DNA of 64,000 nt from NCBI RefSeq assembly GCF_001921865.1, contig NZ_MSCT01000021.1:62001-126000 (forward strand). Reading direction: 5' to 3'. The position numbers and the translations under genes are program-made. The DNA comes from Pseudomonas chlororaphis. GTDB lineage: Bacteria; Pseudomonadota; Gammaproteobacteria; Pseudomonadales; Pseudomonadaceae. Below the pieces are notes generated by a model, which searched no databases, was not told the origin of the DNA, and saw nothing but the letters and a program-made list of their open reading frames with translations. Position 1 is the stretch's first letter; every line of letters begins with the position of its first letter. Positions 8,067 through 17,025 of the stretch are shown here, piece by piece.

Positions 8067-10453
8067 TCCAGCGGGACAGTGACGCTCAGGGTCGTGCCCT
8101 CGCCCAACTGGCTGTCCAGCGTCAGGCTGCCGCCCATGATCAGCACCCGCTCGCGCATGCCCACCAGGCCGAAGGAAGTCGGCCGCCCGGCCTCGACCAC
8201 AAACCCCCGGCCGTCGTCGCTGATGCTCATGCGCAGCTGGTCGCGCTCGAGGCTCAGGGTCAGCTCCACAGTATGCGCCTGGGCATGGCGCATCACATTG
8301 GTCAGGGCTTCCTGGAGGATGCGGAACAGACCGATGGCCTTGGCGTCGCTGAGCACCGGCAAGTTGTCCGGCACCTGCACCAGGCAGGGAATCTGCGTGC
8401 GCGCCTCGAAGCGCCGCGCCTGCCACTCGATGGCCGAGGCGATCCCGGCATCGAGGATCGGTGGGCGCAACGCCGTGGCCACATCGCGCACCAGCTGGAA
8501 CAGTTGGGCGATCAGGCGCTTCATGCTGTTCAAGCGTTCGTGCAGCCCCGGGTCGAGCTGGGCATACGCCAGTTCGCACATCGAGGTTTCCAGTTTGAGC
8601 ACCGTGAGCATCTGGCCCAGCTCGTCATGCACCTCACGGGCGATACGCGCCTTTTCCTCCTCGCGCACGCTTTCCAGGTGCGCCGACAGTTCGCGCAGTT
8701 GCTCTCGCGAGCTGGCCAGTTCCAGTTCGATGCGCTTGCTTTCGCTGATGTCCCAGACAATGCCGTCCCAGACATAGGCGCCGTCGTCGAGCTGGCGGGT
8801 GATGGCCTTGATCTCCGCCCAGCGCTGCTCGCCCTGCCGGGTCAGGATCCGCCCTTGCCAGGACCAGTCGCTGTCGGTGTCCAGGGCATGGTCCTGGGTC
8901 TGGTGATAGCTGGCCCGGTCGCCCGGGTGCACCAGGCTGCGCAGCCCGATGTCGCGGTGGCTGAGGATCGCCGGGGAATACCCCACCAGACTCTCGCTGC
9001 CTTCGCTGATGTAGGCGAAATCGATCTGCCCGGTCACCGGCGCCCGTTCCAGGCGGAACACCAGACCCGGCACATTGGCGGCTATCCCCTGCAACCGCGC
9101 CTCGCTTTCCTGCAAGGCGGCCAGGGCGCGGCGGCGCTCGGTGACGTCGTTCAGGTACACCACCAGGTACTCGCCGTCGCGAAAGCGCAGAAAACTCAAC
9201 GACACATCCGTGGGCAGGATGCTGCCGTCGGCGCGTACGCACTGGGTTTCGAAACTGGGTGGCGCGTCCTCGTTGGCGCGGGCGCGCTTCCACAGGCTGA
9301 GCCAGCGGTCCATGTGCAGGTTGGGCTCGAAGTCGCTCAACGGCCGATCGATGATCGCCCCCGGCGCATAGCCCAGCATGCTCTCGGCCGCGCGGTTGGC
9401 GTAGCGCACATGGCTGTCCCAGTTGACCCAGAGAATCCCCACCGTGCTCTGGTCGATGGAAAACTGGGTCAGGCGCAAGGCTTCTTCGCTGGCCTCGCGC
9501 CGGGCCAGGTCCTCGCGGGTCGCCAGCAGGCGATGTTCGAGCGCCTGCTGCTGGCGCCGCTGCCAGATCACGATGGCCATGCAGGCCGACAGCAAGACGG
9601 CCAGCAGCAGGCTGAGGTTCTGCCAGAAACCGCGGGACTCGCTGAAACGCGGGTATTTGGGTTGCAGCCAGCGATTGTGCAACTGCTCCAGGTCCTTGGC
9701 GGCGATGCCGTGCAGGGCGCGCTGGACGATGTCCGCCAACTCCGGCCAGTCACGCCGGGTCGCCACCCGCAACAGTTGCGGCAGGCCGATATCGCCCACC
9801 ACCGCGAGACCGGCGAACTCCGGCTCCGCCGACAGGCGACTGAGCTGCGCCTCGTCGATCACCGCGTAACGCGCCTGCTGGCTGAGCAGCAGCTGCAAGG
9901 CCTGGCGCTCCAGCGGTACGCCCTGCAGGTTGAGATTGGAGTAGGTCACGCGCAGGTGGTCGGCCACCGCGCTGGGCATGCGTACAGCCACGCGGGTCTG
10001 GCTATCGAGTTTTTCCAGCTCCACCGCGCCGGCGCCTTTCTGCTCGCCGACCACCAGTTGCGGCACGCGCATGTAAGGGTCGGAAAACTGCCAGAGCCGC
10101 AACCCGGCCGGGGTCTGGGTCAGTCCCGGGGCCATGTCGACCTCGCCGTCTCGCACCGCCGCATCCAACTGCGCCTGGTCGGCAAAGTTGCGCCAGACCA
10201 GCTCGACCTTCATCGCCTGGGCCAACCACTGCATCAGTTCGATATTGACCCCGGACAGCCGCTGCAGCCGCCGGTCGTACTGGGCATAGGGTGCCTGGAG
10301 CACCACGCCGACCCGCAGTTCCAGATGCTGCGCCAGCCACTGCTGCTGCGCGGTGCTCAACGGCGTCTGGGCGACATGCGGCGCCGGCGCCGCCCTGGCC
10401 ATCAAGGGGAGACAGATACAGCCGATAACCAGCAGGCAGCGAAAACCCATCAT
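8060..10453 (-). CDS. agtS: Sensor histidine kinase with periplasmic binding domain, AgtS type
   Basis: About 797 residues. A signal-like N-terminus (MMGFRCLLVIGCICLP) leads to a periplasmic solute-binding (SBP_bac_3-like) domain to about residue 275. A single helix (about 278-298) precedes two PAS regions (about 325-445 and 450-570), then a HisKA_3 dimerisation domain with His609 in REVHDELGQ and a HATPase with SDDGRGF and GLVGMRERV. The bound amino acid would be sensed directly outside the inner membrane and phosphate passed to AgtR. The start at 10453 or 10450 is favoured over 10486 because it begins the signal segment. It is divergent from the DUF3530 gene. Confidence 0.85.
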   Translation of the reverse strand: MMGFRCLLVIGCICLPLMARAAPAPHVAQTPLSTAQQQWLAQHLELRVGVVLQAPYAQYDRRLQRLSGVNIELMQWLAQAMKVELVWRNFADQAQLDAAVRDGEVDMAPGLTQTPAGLRLWQFSDPYMRVPQLVVGEQKGAGAVELEKLDSQTRVAVRMPSAVADHLRVTYSNLNLQGVPLERQALQLLLSQQARYAVIDEAQLSRLSAEPEFAGLAVVGDIGLPQLLRVATRRDWPELADIVQRALHGIAAKDLEQLHNRWLQPKYPRFSESRGFWQNLSLLLAVLLSACMAIVIWQRRQQQALEHRLLATREDLARREASEEALRLTQFSIDQSTVGILWVNWDSHVRYANRAAESMLGYAPGAIIDRPLSDFEPNLHMDRWLSLWKRARANEDAPPSFETQCVRADGSILPTDVSLSFLRFRDGEYLVVYLNDVTERRRALAALQESEARLQGIAANVPGLVFRLERAPVTGQIDFAYISEGSESLVGYSPAILSHRDIGLRSLVHPGDRASYHQTQDHALDTDSDWSWQGRILTRQGEQRWAEIKAITRQLDDGAYVWDGIVWDISESKRIELELASSREQLRELSAHLESVREEEKARIAREVHDELGQMLTVLKLETSMCELAYAQLDPGLHERLNSMKRLIAQLFQLVRDVATALRPPILDAGIASAIEWQARRFEARTQIPCLVQVPDNLPVLSDAKAIGLFRILQEALTNVMRHAQAHTVELTLSLERDQLRMSISDDGRGFVVEAGRPTSFGLVGMRERVLIMGGSLTLDSQLGEGTTLSVTVPLDL

Positions 10454-10527
10454 CTGAAATCTCACACACTGACAAATACTGACCAACCCATTAGGCTGCC
10501 GGGATTACTTCTGGCCTGGAATAACCG

Positions 10528-11523
10528 ATGCCCCTTGTCCACCGCTCGGCACTGCCCGCATTGTGCCTGTCGCTGATCCTGCCTTGTGCCTTTTCGGTCG
10601 AGGCCGCCGACCCCGCGCCCGCCCCGACGGAACCGGCCGCGGAAAAACCGGCCGAGCGCCAGCCGCTCCTTGAGCGTAGCCAGGAAGATGCCGCGGCTCT
10701 CGAACGCGTCCTGCCCTCTAGCGAACAACAATCCTTGCAGGCCGGCAGCGAGAATTTCCTGGCCCTGTGGAAACCGGCCAACACCAGCGACCCCAAGGGT
10801 GCGGTGATCATTGTCCCGGGTGCTGGCGAAAGCGCTGACTGGCCGCAGGCCGTCGGCCCTTTACGCAACCGATTGCCGGACGCCGACTGGGGCAGCCTGA
10901 GTCTGACCCTGCCCGACCTGCAGAGCGATGCGGCGCAACCGCGCATCGTCGAAGTCGAACCTGCGCCCGCCACCGCCGACACTAGCAGCAAAGATGCCGC
11001 CACCGCAGCGCCCAAACCGATTGAACAGGCCGCCGGCGGCGAAGCCGAGATTGCCGACCGAGCAGTCGCAGAGAGTAGCGAGGAACAGGCCAAGGCCGAC
11101 GCCGAGCGAATCTTCGCGCGGATCGACGCCGCGCTGACCTATGCCGAGCAGCAAAATGCCCGCAGCATTGTCTTGCTGGGGCATGGCACTGGCGCCTATT
11201 GGGCGACGCGTTACTTGAGCGAGAAACAACCGCCACAGGTGCAGAAACTGGTGTTGGTGGCCGCCCAGACCCCGTCCATCGGCAAACCCGGACTGGCGGA
11301 GCTGGCGCCCGGCCTGAAACTGCCGATCGCCGATTTCTTCTACGGCGACAGTGCGCAGTCCCGTAAAAATGCGCTGGAGCGCCTGCAAGCAAGCAAACGC
11401 CTGAAGAACGCCAACTTCACGCAGATCTCGCTCAATGCATTGCCGGGAAACAACGCGGCTGAAAACGAGCAACTGTTCAGACGTATACGCGGCTGGTTGA
11501 GCCCACAACCCGTGCAAGACTGA
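10528..11523 (+). CDS. DUF3530 exported alpha/beta-hydrolase-like protein
   Basis: 331 residues with a Sec signal peptide (LPALCLSLILPCAFS, cleavage near VEAAD). An Ala/Pro/Glu-rich linker follows, then a hydrolase-like body with VIIVPGAGESADWP and LLGHGTGAYWATRYL. The position normally held by the nucleophile in GxSxG is Thr here (GHGTG), so enzyme activity is doubtful. An internal Ala/Glu-rich stretch (about residues 145-200) looks disordered. It matches the conserved hypothetical next to the sensor gene in Pseudomonas. Its function is unknown; an envelope location is likely. Confidence 0.8.
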   Translation: MPLVHRSALPALCLSLILPCAFSVEAADPAPAPTEPAAEKPAERQPLLERSQEDAAALERVLPSSEQQSLQAGSENFLALWKPANTSDPKGAVIIVPGAGESADWPQAVGPLRNRLPDADWGSLSLTLPDLQSDAAQPRIVEVEPAPATADTSSKDAATAAPKPIEQAAGGEAEIADRAVAESSEEQAKADAERIFARIDAALTYAEQQNARSIVLLGHGTGAYWATRYLSEKQPPQVQKLVLVAAQTPSIGKPGLAELAPGLKLPIADFFYGDSAQSRKNALERLQASKRLKNANFTQISLNALPGNNAAENEQLFRRIRGWLSPQPVQD

Positions 11524-11530
11524 GCTCCGC

Positions 11531-11576
11531 CATGCTGGCCCCGCGCCTGTGCCTGACAGGGCGCGGGGCCAGCATG
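11531..11576. terminator. Very long hairpin between convergent genes
   Basis: A 20-base left arm from CATGCTGGCC to GCCTGT pairs with the right arm ending GGCCAGCATG, with a single bulged G and a 5-base loop (GCCTG). It separates the DUF3530 gene (plus) from djlA (minus) and could end transcription from both sides, although neither flank has a U-tract. Confidence 0.55.
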
Positions 11577-11603
11577 GACTCGCCTCTCAACGACAGTCCA
11601 GGC

Positions 11604-12371
11604 CTAACGAAAGTCTCGGCGTTCGCGGATCAGCGCGTAAGCGCTGTGCAGCTCGCGGGTCTTTTCCGTGGCTTCGCGCACCTGCAACGGGTTGGCGCCG
11701 CTGCCGGCGATCTTGTCCGGATGATGGCGGCTAAGCAGACGCCGATAAGCGCGCTTGATCTGCGAAGGCTCGCTGGTCGCCGAGACACCCAGCAAGCGCA
11801 AGGCTTCCTGATAGGCGCCCGTGCTATTGGCCAGCGGTTTTCGGCTGGGCTCGTAGTCTGCCGCCAAAGCCTGCACCTGCGGCCCCGTCCAGCCCAGCCA
11901 CTTGCCCCAGAGCTGAATCAGCTCACGTTCGGCCGTACTGGCCCGGCCATCGGCCCAGACCATTCGCCAGCAAGCCCGCAACACCCCCTCGGCCGCATGG
12001 GGCTGAGCCGCCAGGCGACGCAGGTAACCGCGTAGCCGATCGTTACCCGACTTACCGCGATTGAACGCGGCAATGGCACGGCGCTGCGCCGCGTCGCCCA
12101 TCTCCAGCGAGCGCATCTCCAGGCGCGCCTGCTGGATATGCCCATCGACCACCCGGCCATCGCTTTTCGCCAGACGCCCCAGCAACACGAACAGCAATTC
12201 GTCGTTGCGTAGCGCCGGGCGCCCACCCAGCCGCTCGCGCACCTGGGCCCAGCTATGCAGTTGCAAGCGCCGGTCCAGCGCCTGCCCCAGCAAGGCGCCC
12301 AACATGGCCCCCGGAATACTGGCTATGGCAAAGCCAGCCCCGGCTCCGATCAGAGTCCCTGGCCACAACAT
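11604..12371 (-). CDS. djlA: DjlA-type membrane-anchored J-domain co-chaperone
   Basis: 255 residues in the DjlA order: an N-terminal glycine-rich membrane anchor (about 5-30), a TerB-like acidic helical domain (about 55-165), and a C-terminal J domain with the essential HPD in RRLLSRHHPDKIAG. It recruits DnaK to the inner face of the membrane. The start at 12371 is one base from the end of murU, so it is probably the last gene of an amgK-murU-djlA unit. The TerB-plus-J arrangement distinguishes it from DnaJ and CbpA. Confidence 0.85.
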   Translation of the reverse strand: MLWPGTLIGAGAGFAIASIPGAMLGALLGQALDRRLQLHSWAQVRERLGGRPALRNDELLFVLLGRLAKSDGRVVDGHIQQARLEMRSLEMGDAAQRRAIAAFNRGKSGNDRLRGYLRRLAAQPHAAEGVLRACWRMVWADGRASTAERELIQLWGKWLGWTGPQVQALAADYEPSRKPLANSTGAYQEALRLLGVSATSEPSQIKRAYRRLLSRHHPDKIAGSGANPLQVREATEKTRELHSAYALIRERRDFR

Positions 12372-12372
12372 A

Positions 12373-13047
12373 TCAGCGACTCGCTTCTAGCAAGGTTTCG
12401 ACTTCCGCCAGGCGCTCGTGGGTACCGACATCGACCCAATGCCCCAGCAACCGCTCGCCGCTAACCTGGCCTGCGGCCATTGCCTTGCGCAGCAGGGGCG
12501 CCAGCTTGAAGGCACCCGCGGCACAGCCCTCGAACAGATCCGGATGCAGCACCGCGATACCGCTGTAGGTCAGGGTCTGCGCGCCCGGCTCAGAGTCCCG
12601 CACCAGGGCATCCTCGCCAAGGATGAAATCGCCGGCGGTATGGTGGGCCGGGTTATCCACCAGCACCAGGTGCGCCAAAGCGGCCTGCGGACGGTTCAGC
12701 CTGCGGAAATCGTAGTCGGTCCAGACATCGCCGTTGACCACCAGAAAAGGCTCGTCGCCCAGCAACGGCAAGGCTCGAAAAATACCGCCGCCGGTTTCCA
12801 GCGGCTCGCCCTCCGGCGAATAACAGATGCTCAGGCCGAAGCGCGAGCCATCGCCCAGGTGGTCTTCGATCTGCTGCCCCAGCCAGGCATGGTTGATGAC
12901 GATCTCGCTAAAGCCCGCCCGGGCCAGTGCCCGCAGGTGGTATTCGATCAGCGGCACGCCAGCGGCGCGGATCAGCGGCTTGGGCGTGGTCAAGGTCAGG
13001 GGACGCATCCGTTCGCCCTTGCCTGCGGCCAGAATCATTGCCTTCAT
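12373..13047 (-). CDS. murU: MurNAc-alpha-1-phosphate uridylyltransferase
   Basis: 224-residue nucleotidyltransferase that makes UDP-MurNAc from MurNAc-1-phosphate in the cell-wall recycling route bypassing de novo synthesis and fosfomycin. The nucleotide-binding signature LAAGKGERMRPLT is at residues 6-18, followed by PKPLI, the metal/sugar site VVNGDVWTDYD and the ETGGGI loop. The start at 13047 matches the family and overlaps the amgK stop by four bases (ATGA). Context with amgK distinguishes it from GlmU- or RmlA-type enzymes. Confidence 0.93.
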   Translation of the reverse strand: MKAMILAAGKGERMRPLTLTTPKPLIRAAGVPLIEYHLRALARAGFSEIVINHAWLGQQIEDHLGDGSRFGLSICYSPEGEPLETGGGIFRALPLLGDEPFLVVNGDVWTDYDFRRLNRPQAALAHLVLVDNPAHHTAGDFILGEDALVRDSEPGAQTLTYSGIAVLHPDLFEGCAAGAFKLAPLLRKAMAAGQVSGERLLGHWVDVGTHERLAEVETLLEASR

Positions 13048-14069
13048 ACACAGGCTCCGACCGGCTGGCGCAGGCTGGCCAGTAACTCGCCCAGTTCCGC
13101 CAGCTCCGGCCGACGCGCCAGGACCGCTTCTATATAAGCGAAGAAACGCGGCACATCGCCGAGGTAGCGGGGTTTGCCGTCGCGATGGCAAATCCGCGCG
13201 AAGATCCCGATCACCTTGAGATGGCGCTGCACACCCATCAGGTCGCTGGCGCGCAGGAAGTCCTCGAATACCGGCTGGACCGCGATACCCAGACCGCGGG
13301 CCTGTTGCCAGTAATCTTCCAGCCAGCCATATACCCGCGCGTCGGGCCAGCTGAGAAAGGCATCCTTGAACAGGCAAGTGACGTCATAGGTCACCGGGCC
13401 GTAGACCGCGTCCTGAAAATCCAGCACGCCCGGGTTGGGCTCGCTGAGCATCAGGTTGCGCGGCATGTAGTCGCGATGGACCAGCACCTTGGGCTGGGCC
13501 AGGGCGCTGTCGATCAGCAGGTCGCTGACCCGCTGCCATTGGCCGCGCTGGCGCTCGCTCAGCTCGACGCCCAGCTCGCGCCCCACGTACCACTCGGGAA
13601 ACAACTCCAGCTCGCGACGCAGCAAGGCGACGTCGTAGCTGGGCAACGGCGCGTCCATCGGCAATTGCTGGAAGGCCAGCAAGGCACGCAGCGCGTCCTT
13701 GAACAAGGCATCGGCATTTTCGCCGTCGATCACGTCCAGATAGGTCTGATTGCCCAGGTCGTTGAGCAAAAGAAAGCCACGCGGCAAATCCTGCGCATAA
13801 ATTTTCGGCACATTGATGCCGGATTTTGCCAACAGATGGGCAATATCCACGAAAGGTTTGCAGTTTTCCTGGGGGGGTGGAGCGTCCATCACAACGAAGC
13901 TGCGGCCCTCGCCTTCCCAACGAAAATAGCGCCGGAAACTCGCGTCGCTGCTGGCCGCGGTCAATGTGGCCGGGGGCACCGCGCCCCAACCGTTGGAGGC
14001 ATAAACAATCGACAACTGCTCATCGAGCCAAACTTTCAGGTGTTGCAAGCGTACATCTTGGTCAGGCAT
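13044..14069 (-). CDS. amgK: MurNAc/GlcNAc anomeric kinase
   Basis: 341-residue aminoglycoside-phosphotransferase-fold kinase that phosphorylates recycled N-acetylmuramate at C1. It shows the APH catalytic loop VHRDYMPRNLMLS and metal site VLDFQDAVYGP. It is first in the amgK-murU pair and divergent from lptD, with which it shares a 130-bp control region. The coupling of recycling genes with lptD and surA places envelope functions back to back, as in other pseudomonads. Confidence 0.93.
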   Translation of the reverse strand: MPDQDVRLQHLKVWLDEQLSIVYASNGWGAVPPATLTAASSDASFRRYFRWEGEGRSFVVMDAPPPQENCKPFVDIAHLLAKSGINVPKIYAQDLPRGFLLLNDLGNQTYLDVIDGENADALFKDALRALLAFQQLPMDAPLPSYDVALLRRELELFPEWYVGRELGVELSERQRGQWQRVSDLLIDSALAQPKVLVHRDYMPRNLMLSEPNPGVLDFQDAVYGPVTYDVTCLFKDAFLSWPDARVYGWLEDYWQQARGLGIAVQPVFEDFLRASDLMGVQRHLKVIGIFARICHRDGKPRYLGDVPRFFAYIEAVLARRPELAELGELLASLRQPVGACV

Positions 14070-14199
14070 TGCAAGGGTCTCCGACGGCCCTAGCCGTCAA
14101 GCGGGTCATGCTTTATTATCCAGCATCTTTTTCAGACCATCGAGAGGCGTGCGGCCCACACCGCGGGCAGATGGCACGCAGGAAGCCCGGACTAATAAG

Positions 14200-17025
14200 A
14201 TGGCATTGAAATCCCCCGCGTTTCGTAAAAAATTTCCGTTGTTGGTTACCGGCAGTCTGCTGGCCCTGCAACCCCTGGCCAGTTCGTTCGTGGTCGCCGC
14301 AGAACAGTATGACTGCTCGATCTCTGCTTCGGGTGGCTGGGACTGCGCGCCGAAGACCAGCGCCGCTCAGTTGCCTCCGCGCCCCGTGCATGATGCGAGC
14401 GCGGTCAGTTCGAGCACCGCGGCCTCGGCCGAAGGCGGCGAGTCCAGCGCTGACGCCGGCGCCAAGCCAATGCTGGTTACCGAGTCCAAGGGCCGCGGCC
14501 TGAAGTCCCGCAGCGAAGACTACAGTCACCTCGACTGGGTTCCGCGCGAGAAGCTCACCGCCGCCCAATTGGCCGAGACCGGTCCTTACTGTGCTGGTGC
14601 CTATATCGAACCGATTCGTCCTGGCATGAATGACAAGACGAATAAAAGCGATGCGCCGACCTTTATCGGCGCCAAGGCCTCGCGTTACCAGCAGGAGCAG
14701 CAGATCGCTACCCTGGCCGGTGACGTGGTCATGCGCCAAGGCAGCATGCAGGTCGAGGCCGACGAGGCCAACCTGTACCAGGCCGAGAACCGTGGCGAGC
14801 TGAGCGGCAACGTCCGCCTGCGCGACAACGGCACCCTGATGGTCGGCGATCACGCCGACGTGCAGCTGGACACCGGCGAAGCCAAGGTCGACAACGCCGA
14901 ATACGTGATGCACAAGTCGCGCATCCGCGGTAACGCGCTGTACGCCAAGCGTGCCGAAAACGCGATCATCCGTCTCAAGGACGGTACATACACCACGTGC
15001 GAACCGAGCAGCAACGCCTGGCAGCTCAAGGGCAACAACATCACCCTGAACCCGGCGACCGGCTTCGGTACCGCGACCAACGTGACCTTGCGCGTCAAGG
15101 ACATCCCGGTCCTGTACACGCCATACATCTATTTCCCGATCGACGACCGTCGCCAGTCCGGCTTCCTGCCGCCGACCATTGGCAGCGGCAGCGATACCGG
15201 CTTCATGCTGGTCACCCCGTACTACTTCAACCTGGCGCCAAACTACGACGCCACGTTGTACCCACGCTACATGAGCAAGCGCGGCATGTTGATGGAAGGC
15301 GAATTCCGCTACCTGACCAAGTCCAGCGAAGGTCAGTTCGGTGCGGCGTACCTCAACGACGACAACGACGACCGTAAACTGCAGTCGGACTACGAAAAAA
15401 CCCGCTACATGTACAACTGGCAGCACAAGGGCGGGCTCGATTCGCGCGTCATGACCGAGGTCGACTACACCAAGATCAGCGATCCGTACTACTTCCAGGA
15501 TCTGCAGACCGACCAGATCGGCGTGGAAAGCCGCGACTACATCAACCAGCAAGGGGCTGTGAGCTATCGCGGCGATACCTATACCGCGCGGCTCAATGCC
15601 CAGGCCTACGAGCTGGCGACGGTCTCCAACGTCACGCCTTATAATCGCTTGCCACAAATCACCTTGAATGGCTTCTTGCCACAACATCCAGCTGGGCTGG
15701 ACTTCAAGTATGAAAGCGAGATTGTCCGGTTTGATCGCGACCTTAAGACCGGTAACTTTATTGATGAGAACGGTGGGCCACTAAACGCAGACGGCTCAAG
15801 AGGGACACCTCGCCTCGATACCAATATTTTTGGCCTGGCTCGCGCCAACGGTAACCGCCTCAATCTGGCCCCATCCGTGAGCCTCCCCCTGAACTGGACG
15901 TATGGTTTCCTGAAACCAACGCTCAAGTATCAGTACACCCAATATGACCTGGATCTTGATGGCCAGGGTAAACGTGATATTGCAGGACAGGGCCCAGAAG
16001 GCGATCGCCTGAACGGTACCTACAGCAGCAATCAGAACCGTGGCGTGCCAATCGCCAGCATCGACAGCGGCCTGTACTTCGACCGCAATACTCAGTGGTT
16101 CGGCAAGAACTATCGCCAGACCCTGGAACCGCGCCTGTACTACCTCTATGTTCCGGAGAAGGACCAGAGCGACATCCCGGTATTCGATACCGGTGAGTCC
16201 ACCTTCAACTACTCGTCTCTGTTCCGTGACAACCGCTTCTCAGGCTCCGACCGCGTAGGCGACGAGAACAAGCTGTCGCTCGGCGTCACCAACCGCTGGA
16301 TCGAAGAAAACGGTTTTGAACGTCAGCGCATCAGTGTCGGCCAAGCCTTGTACTTCAAGGATCGCGAAGTCCAGCTGCCAGGCATCGATGCCAAGACCCG
16401 CGACGACGCGCACTCCAACGTTTCGCCTTATGCGCTGGAATACGAGTACCGCTGGAACCGCGACTGGCGCACAACTGCCGACTACAACTGGGACCCGGAC
16501 AGCCGTAGCCCACGCTCCGGCAGCGCGATGTTCCATTACCAGCCGGAAGATAACCCGAACAAGGTCATCAACGCCGGCTACCGTTATCGCAACGACCTTG
16601 TCCGCTACGACCAGTCCACGGGTAAATGGTCTGTGGGGGGCGGTGACTATGGCACCCCAGGTACTCCTGGCTATGTGAAGGACTACTACAAGATCAAGCA
16701 GCATGACTTCTCGGTGATCTGGCCGATCGTGCCGCAATTTAATCTGATCAGCCGCTGGCAGTACGACTACAACCGCAACCGTACCCTCGATGCCTTCGGT
16801 GGCTTCGAATACGACAACTGCTGCTGGAAGCTGCGCCTGATCAACCGTTACTGGGTCAAGTATGACGAGTTCAGCCAGGACGCCCCGCAGAACGAGAAAG
16901 GCGACCATGGCATCTTCCTCCAAATTGTTCTGAAGGGACTCGGCGGCCTCACCGGCTCCAAGGTAGAGAGCTTCCTCGACAAAGGCATTCAAGGTTACCG
17001 TGAACGTGAAGACCAAGCTTTCTGA
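14200..17025 (+). CDS. lptD: LPS-assembly outer-membrane protein LptD
   Basis: 941 residues. It inserts lipopolysaccharide into the outer leaflet with LptE. A signal peptide (FPLLVTGSLLALQPLASS) is followed by an N-terminal Pseudomonas-type insert and the periplasmic OstA/jellyroll domain (about 150-310, repeated Q/V-E-A-D motifs such as QVEADEANLY). The rest is a 26-strand barrel ending ...GYREREDQAF. Cysteines in YDCSISASGGWDC and DNCCWK are the pairs expected for disulfide-controlled assembly. The start at 14200 fits the signal peptide; an upstream in-frame start at 14149 would add 17 odd residues. Residues about 480-607 have unusual base composition (see findings). Confidence 0.95.
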   Translation: MALKSPAFRKKFPLLVTGSLLALQPLASSFVVAAEQYDCSISASGGWDCAPKTSAAQLPPRPVHDASAVSSSTAASAEGGESSADAGAKPMLVTESKGRGLKSRSEDYSHLDWVPREKLTAAQLAETGPYCAGAYIEPIRPGMNDKTNKSDAPTFIGAKASRYQQEQQIATLAGDVVMRQGSMQVEADEANLYQAENRGELSGNVRLRDNGTLMVGDHADVQLDTGEAKVDNAEYVMHKSRIRGNALYAKRAENAIIRLKDGTYTTCEPSSNAWQLKGNNITLNPATGFGTATNVTLRVKDIPVLYTPYIYFPIDDRRQSGFLPPTIGSGSDTGFMLVTPYYFNLAPNYDATLYPRYMSKRGMLMEGEFRYLTKSSEGQFGAAYLNDDNDDRKLQSDYEKTRYMYNWQHKGGLDSRVMTEVDYTKISDPYYFQDLQTDQIGVESRDYINQQGAVSYRGDTYTARLNAQAYELATVSNVTPYNRLPQITLNGFLPQHPAGLDFKYESEIVRFDRDLKTGNFIDENGGPLNADGSRGTPRLDTNIFGLARANGNRLNLAPSVSLPLNWTYGFLKPTLKYQYTQYDLDLDGQGKRDIAGQGPEGDRLNGTYSSNQNRGVPIASIDSGLYFDRNTQWFGKNYRQTLEPRLYYLYVPEKDQSDIPVFDTGESTFNYSSLFRDNRFSGSDRVGDENKLSLGVTNRWIEENGFERQRISVGQALYFKDREVQLPGIDAKTRDDAHSNVSPYALEYEYRWNRDWRTTADYNWDPDSRSPRSGSAMFHYQPEDNPNKVINAGYRYRNDLVRYDQSTGKWSVGGGDYGTPGTPGYVKDYYKIKQHDFSVIWPIVPQFNLISRWQYDYNRNRTLDAFGGFEYDNCCWKLRLINRYWVKYDEFSQDAPQNEKGDHGIFLQIVLKGLGGLTGSKVESFLDKGIQGYREREDQAF

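Noticed and set aside
8273..10576. Plus-strand open frame of 767 codons opposite agtS
   Set aside because: Shadow of the sensor kinase gene with no recognisable motif or ribosome site.
10528..11523. Calling the DUF3530 protein an active esterase
   Set aside because: The expected nucleophile motif reads GHGTG without serine, so enzyme activity is not supported.
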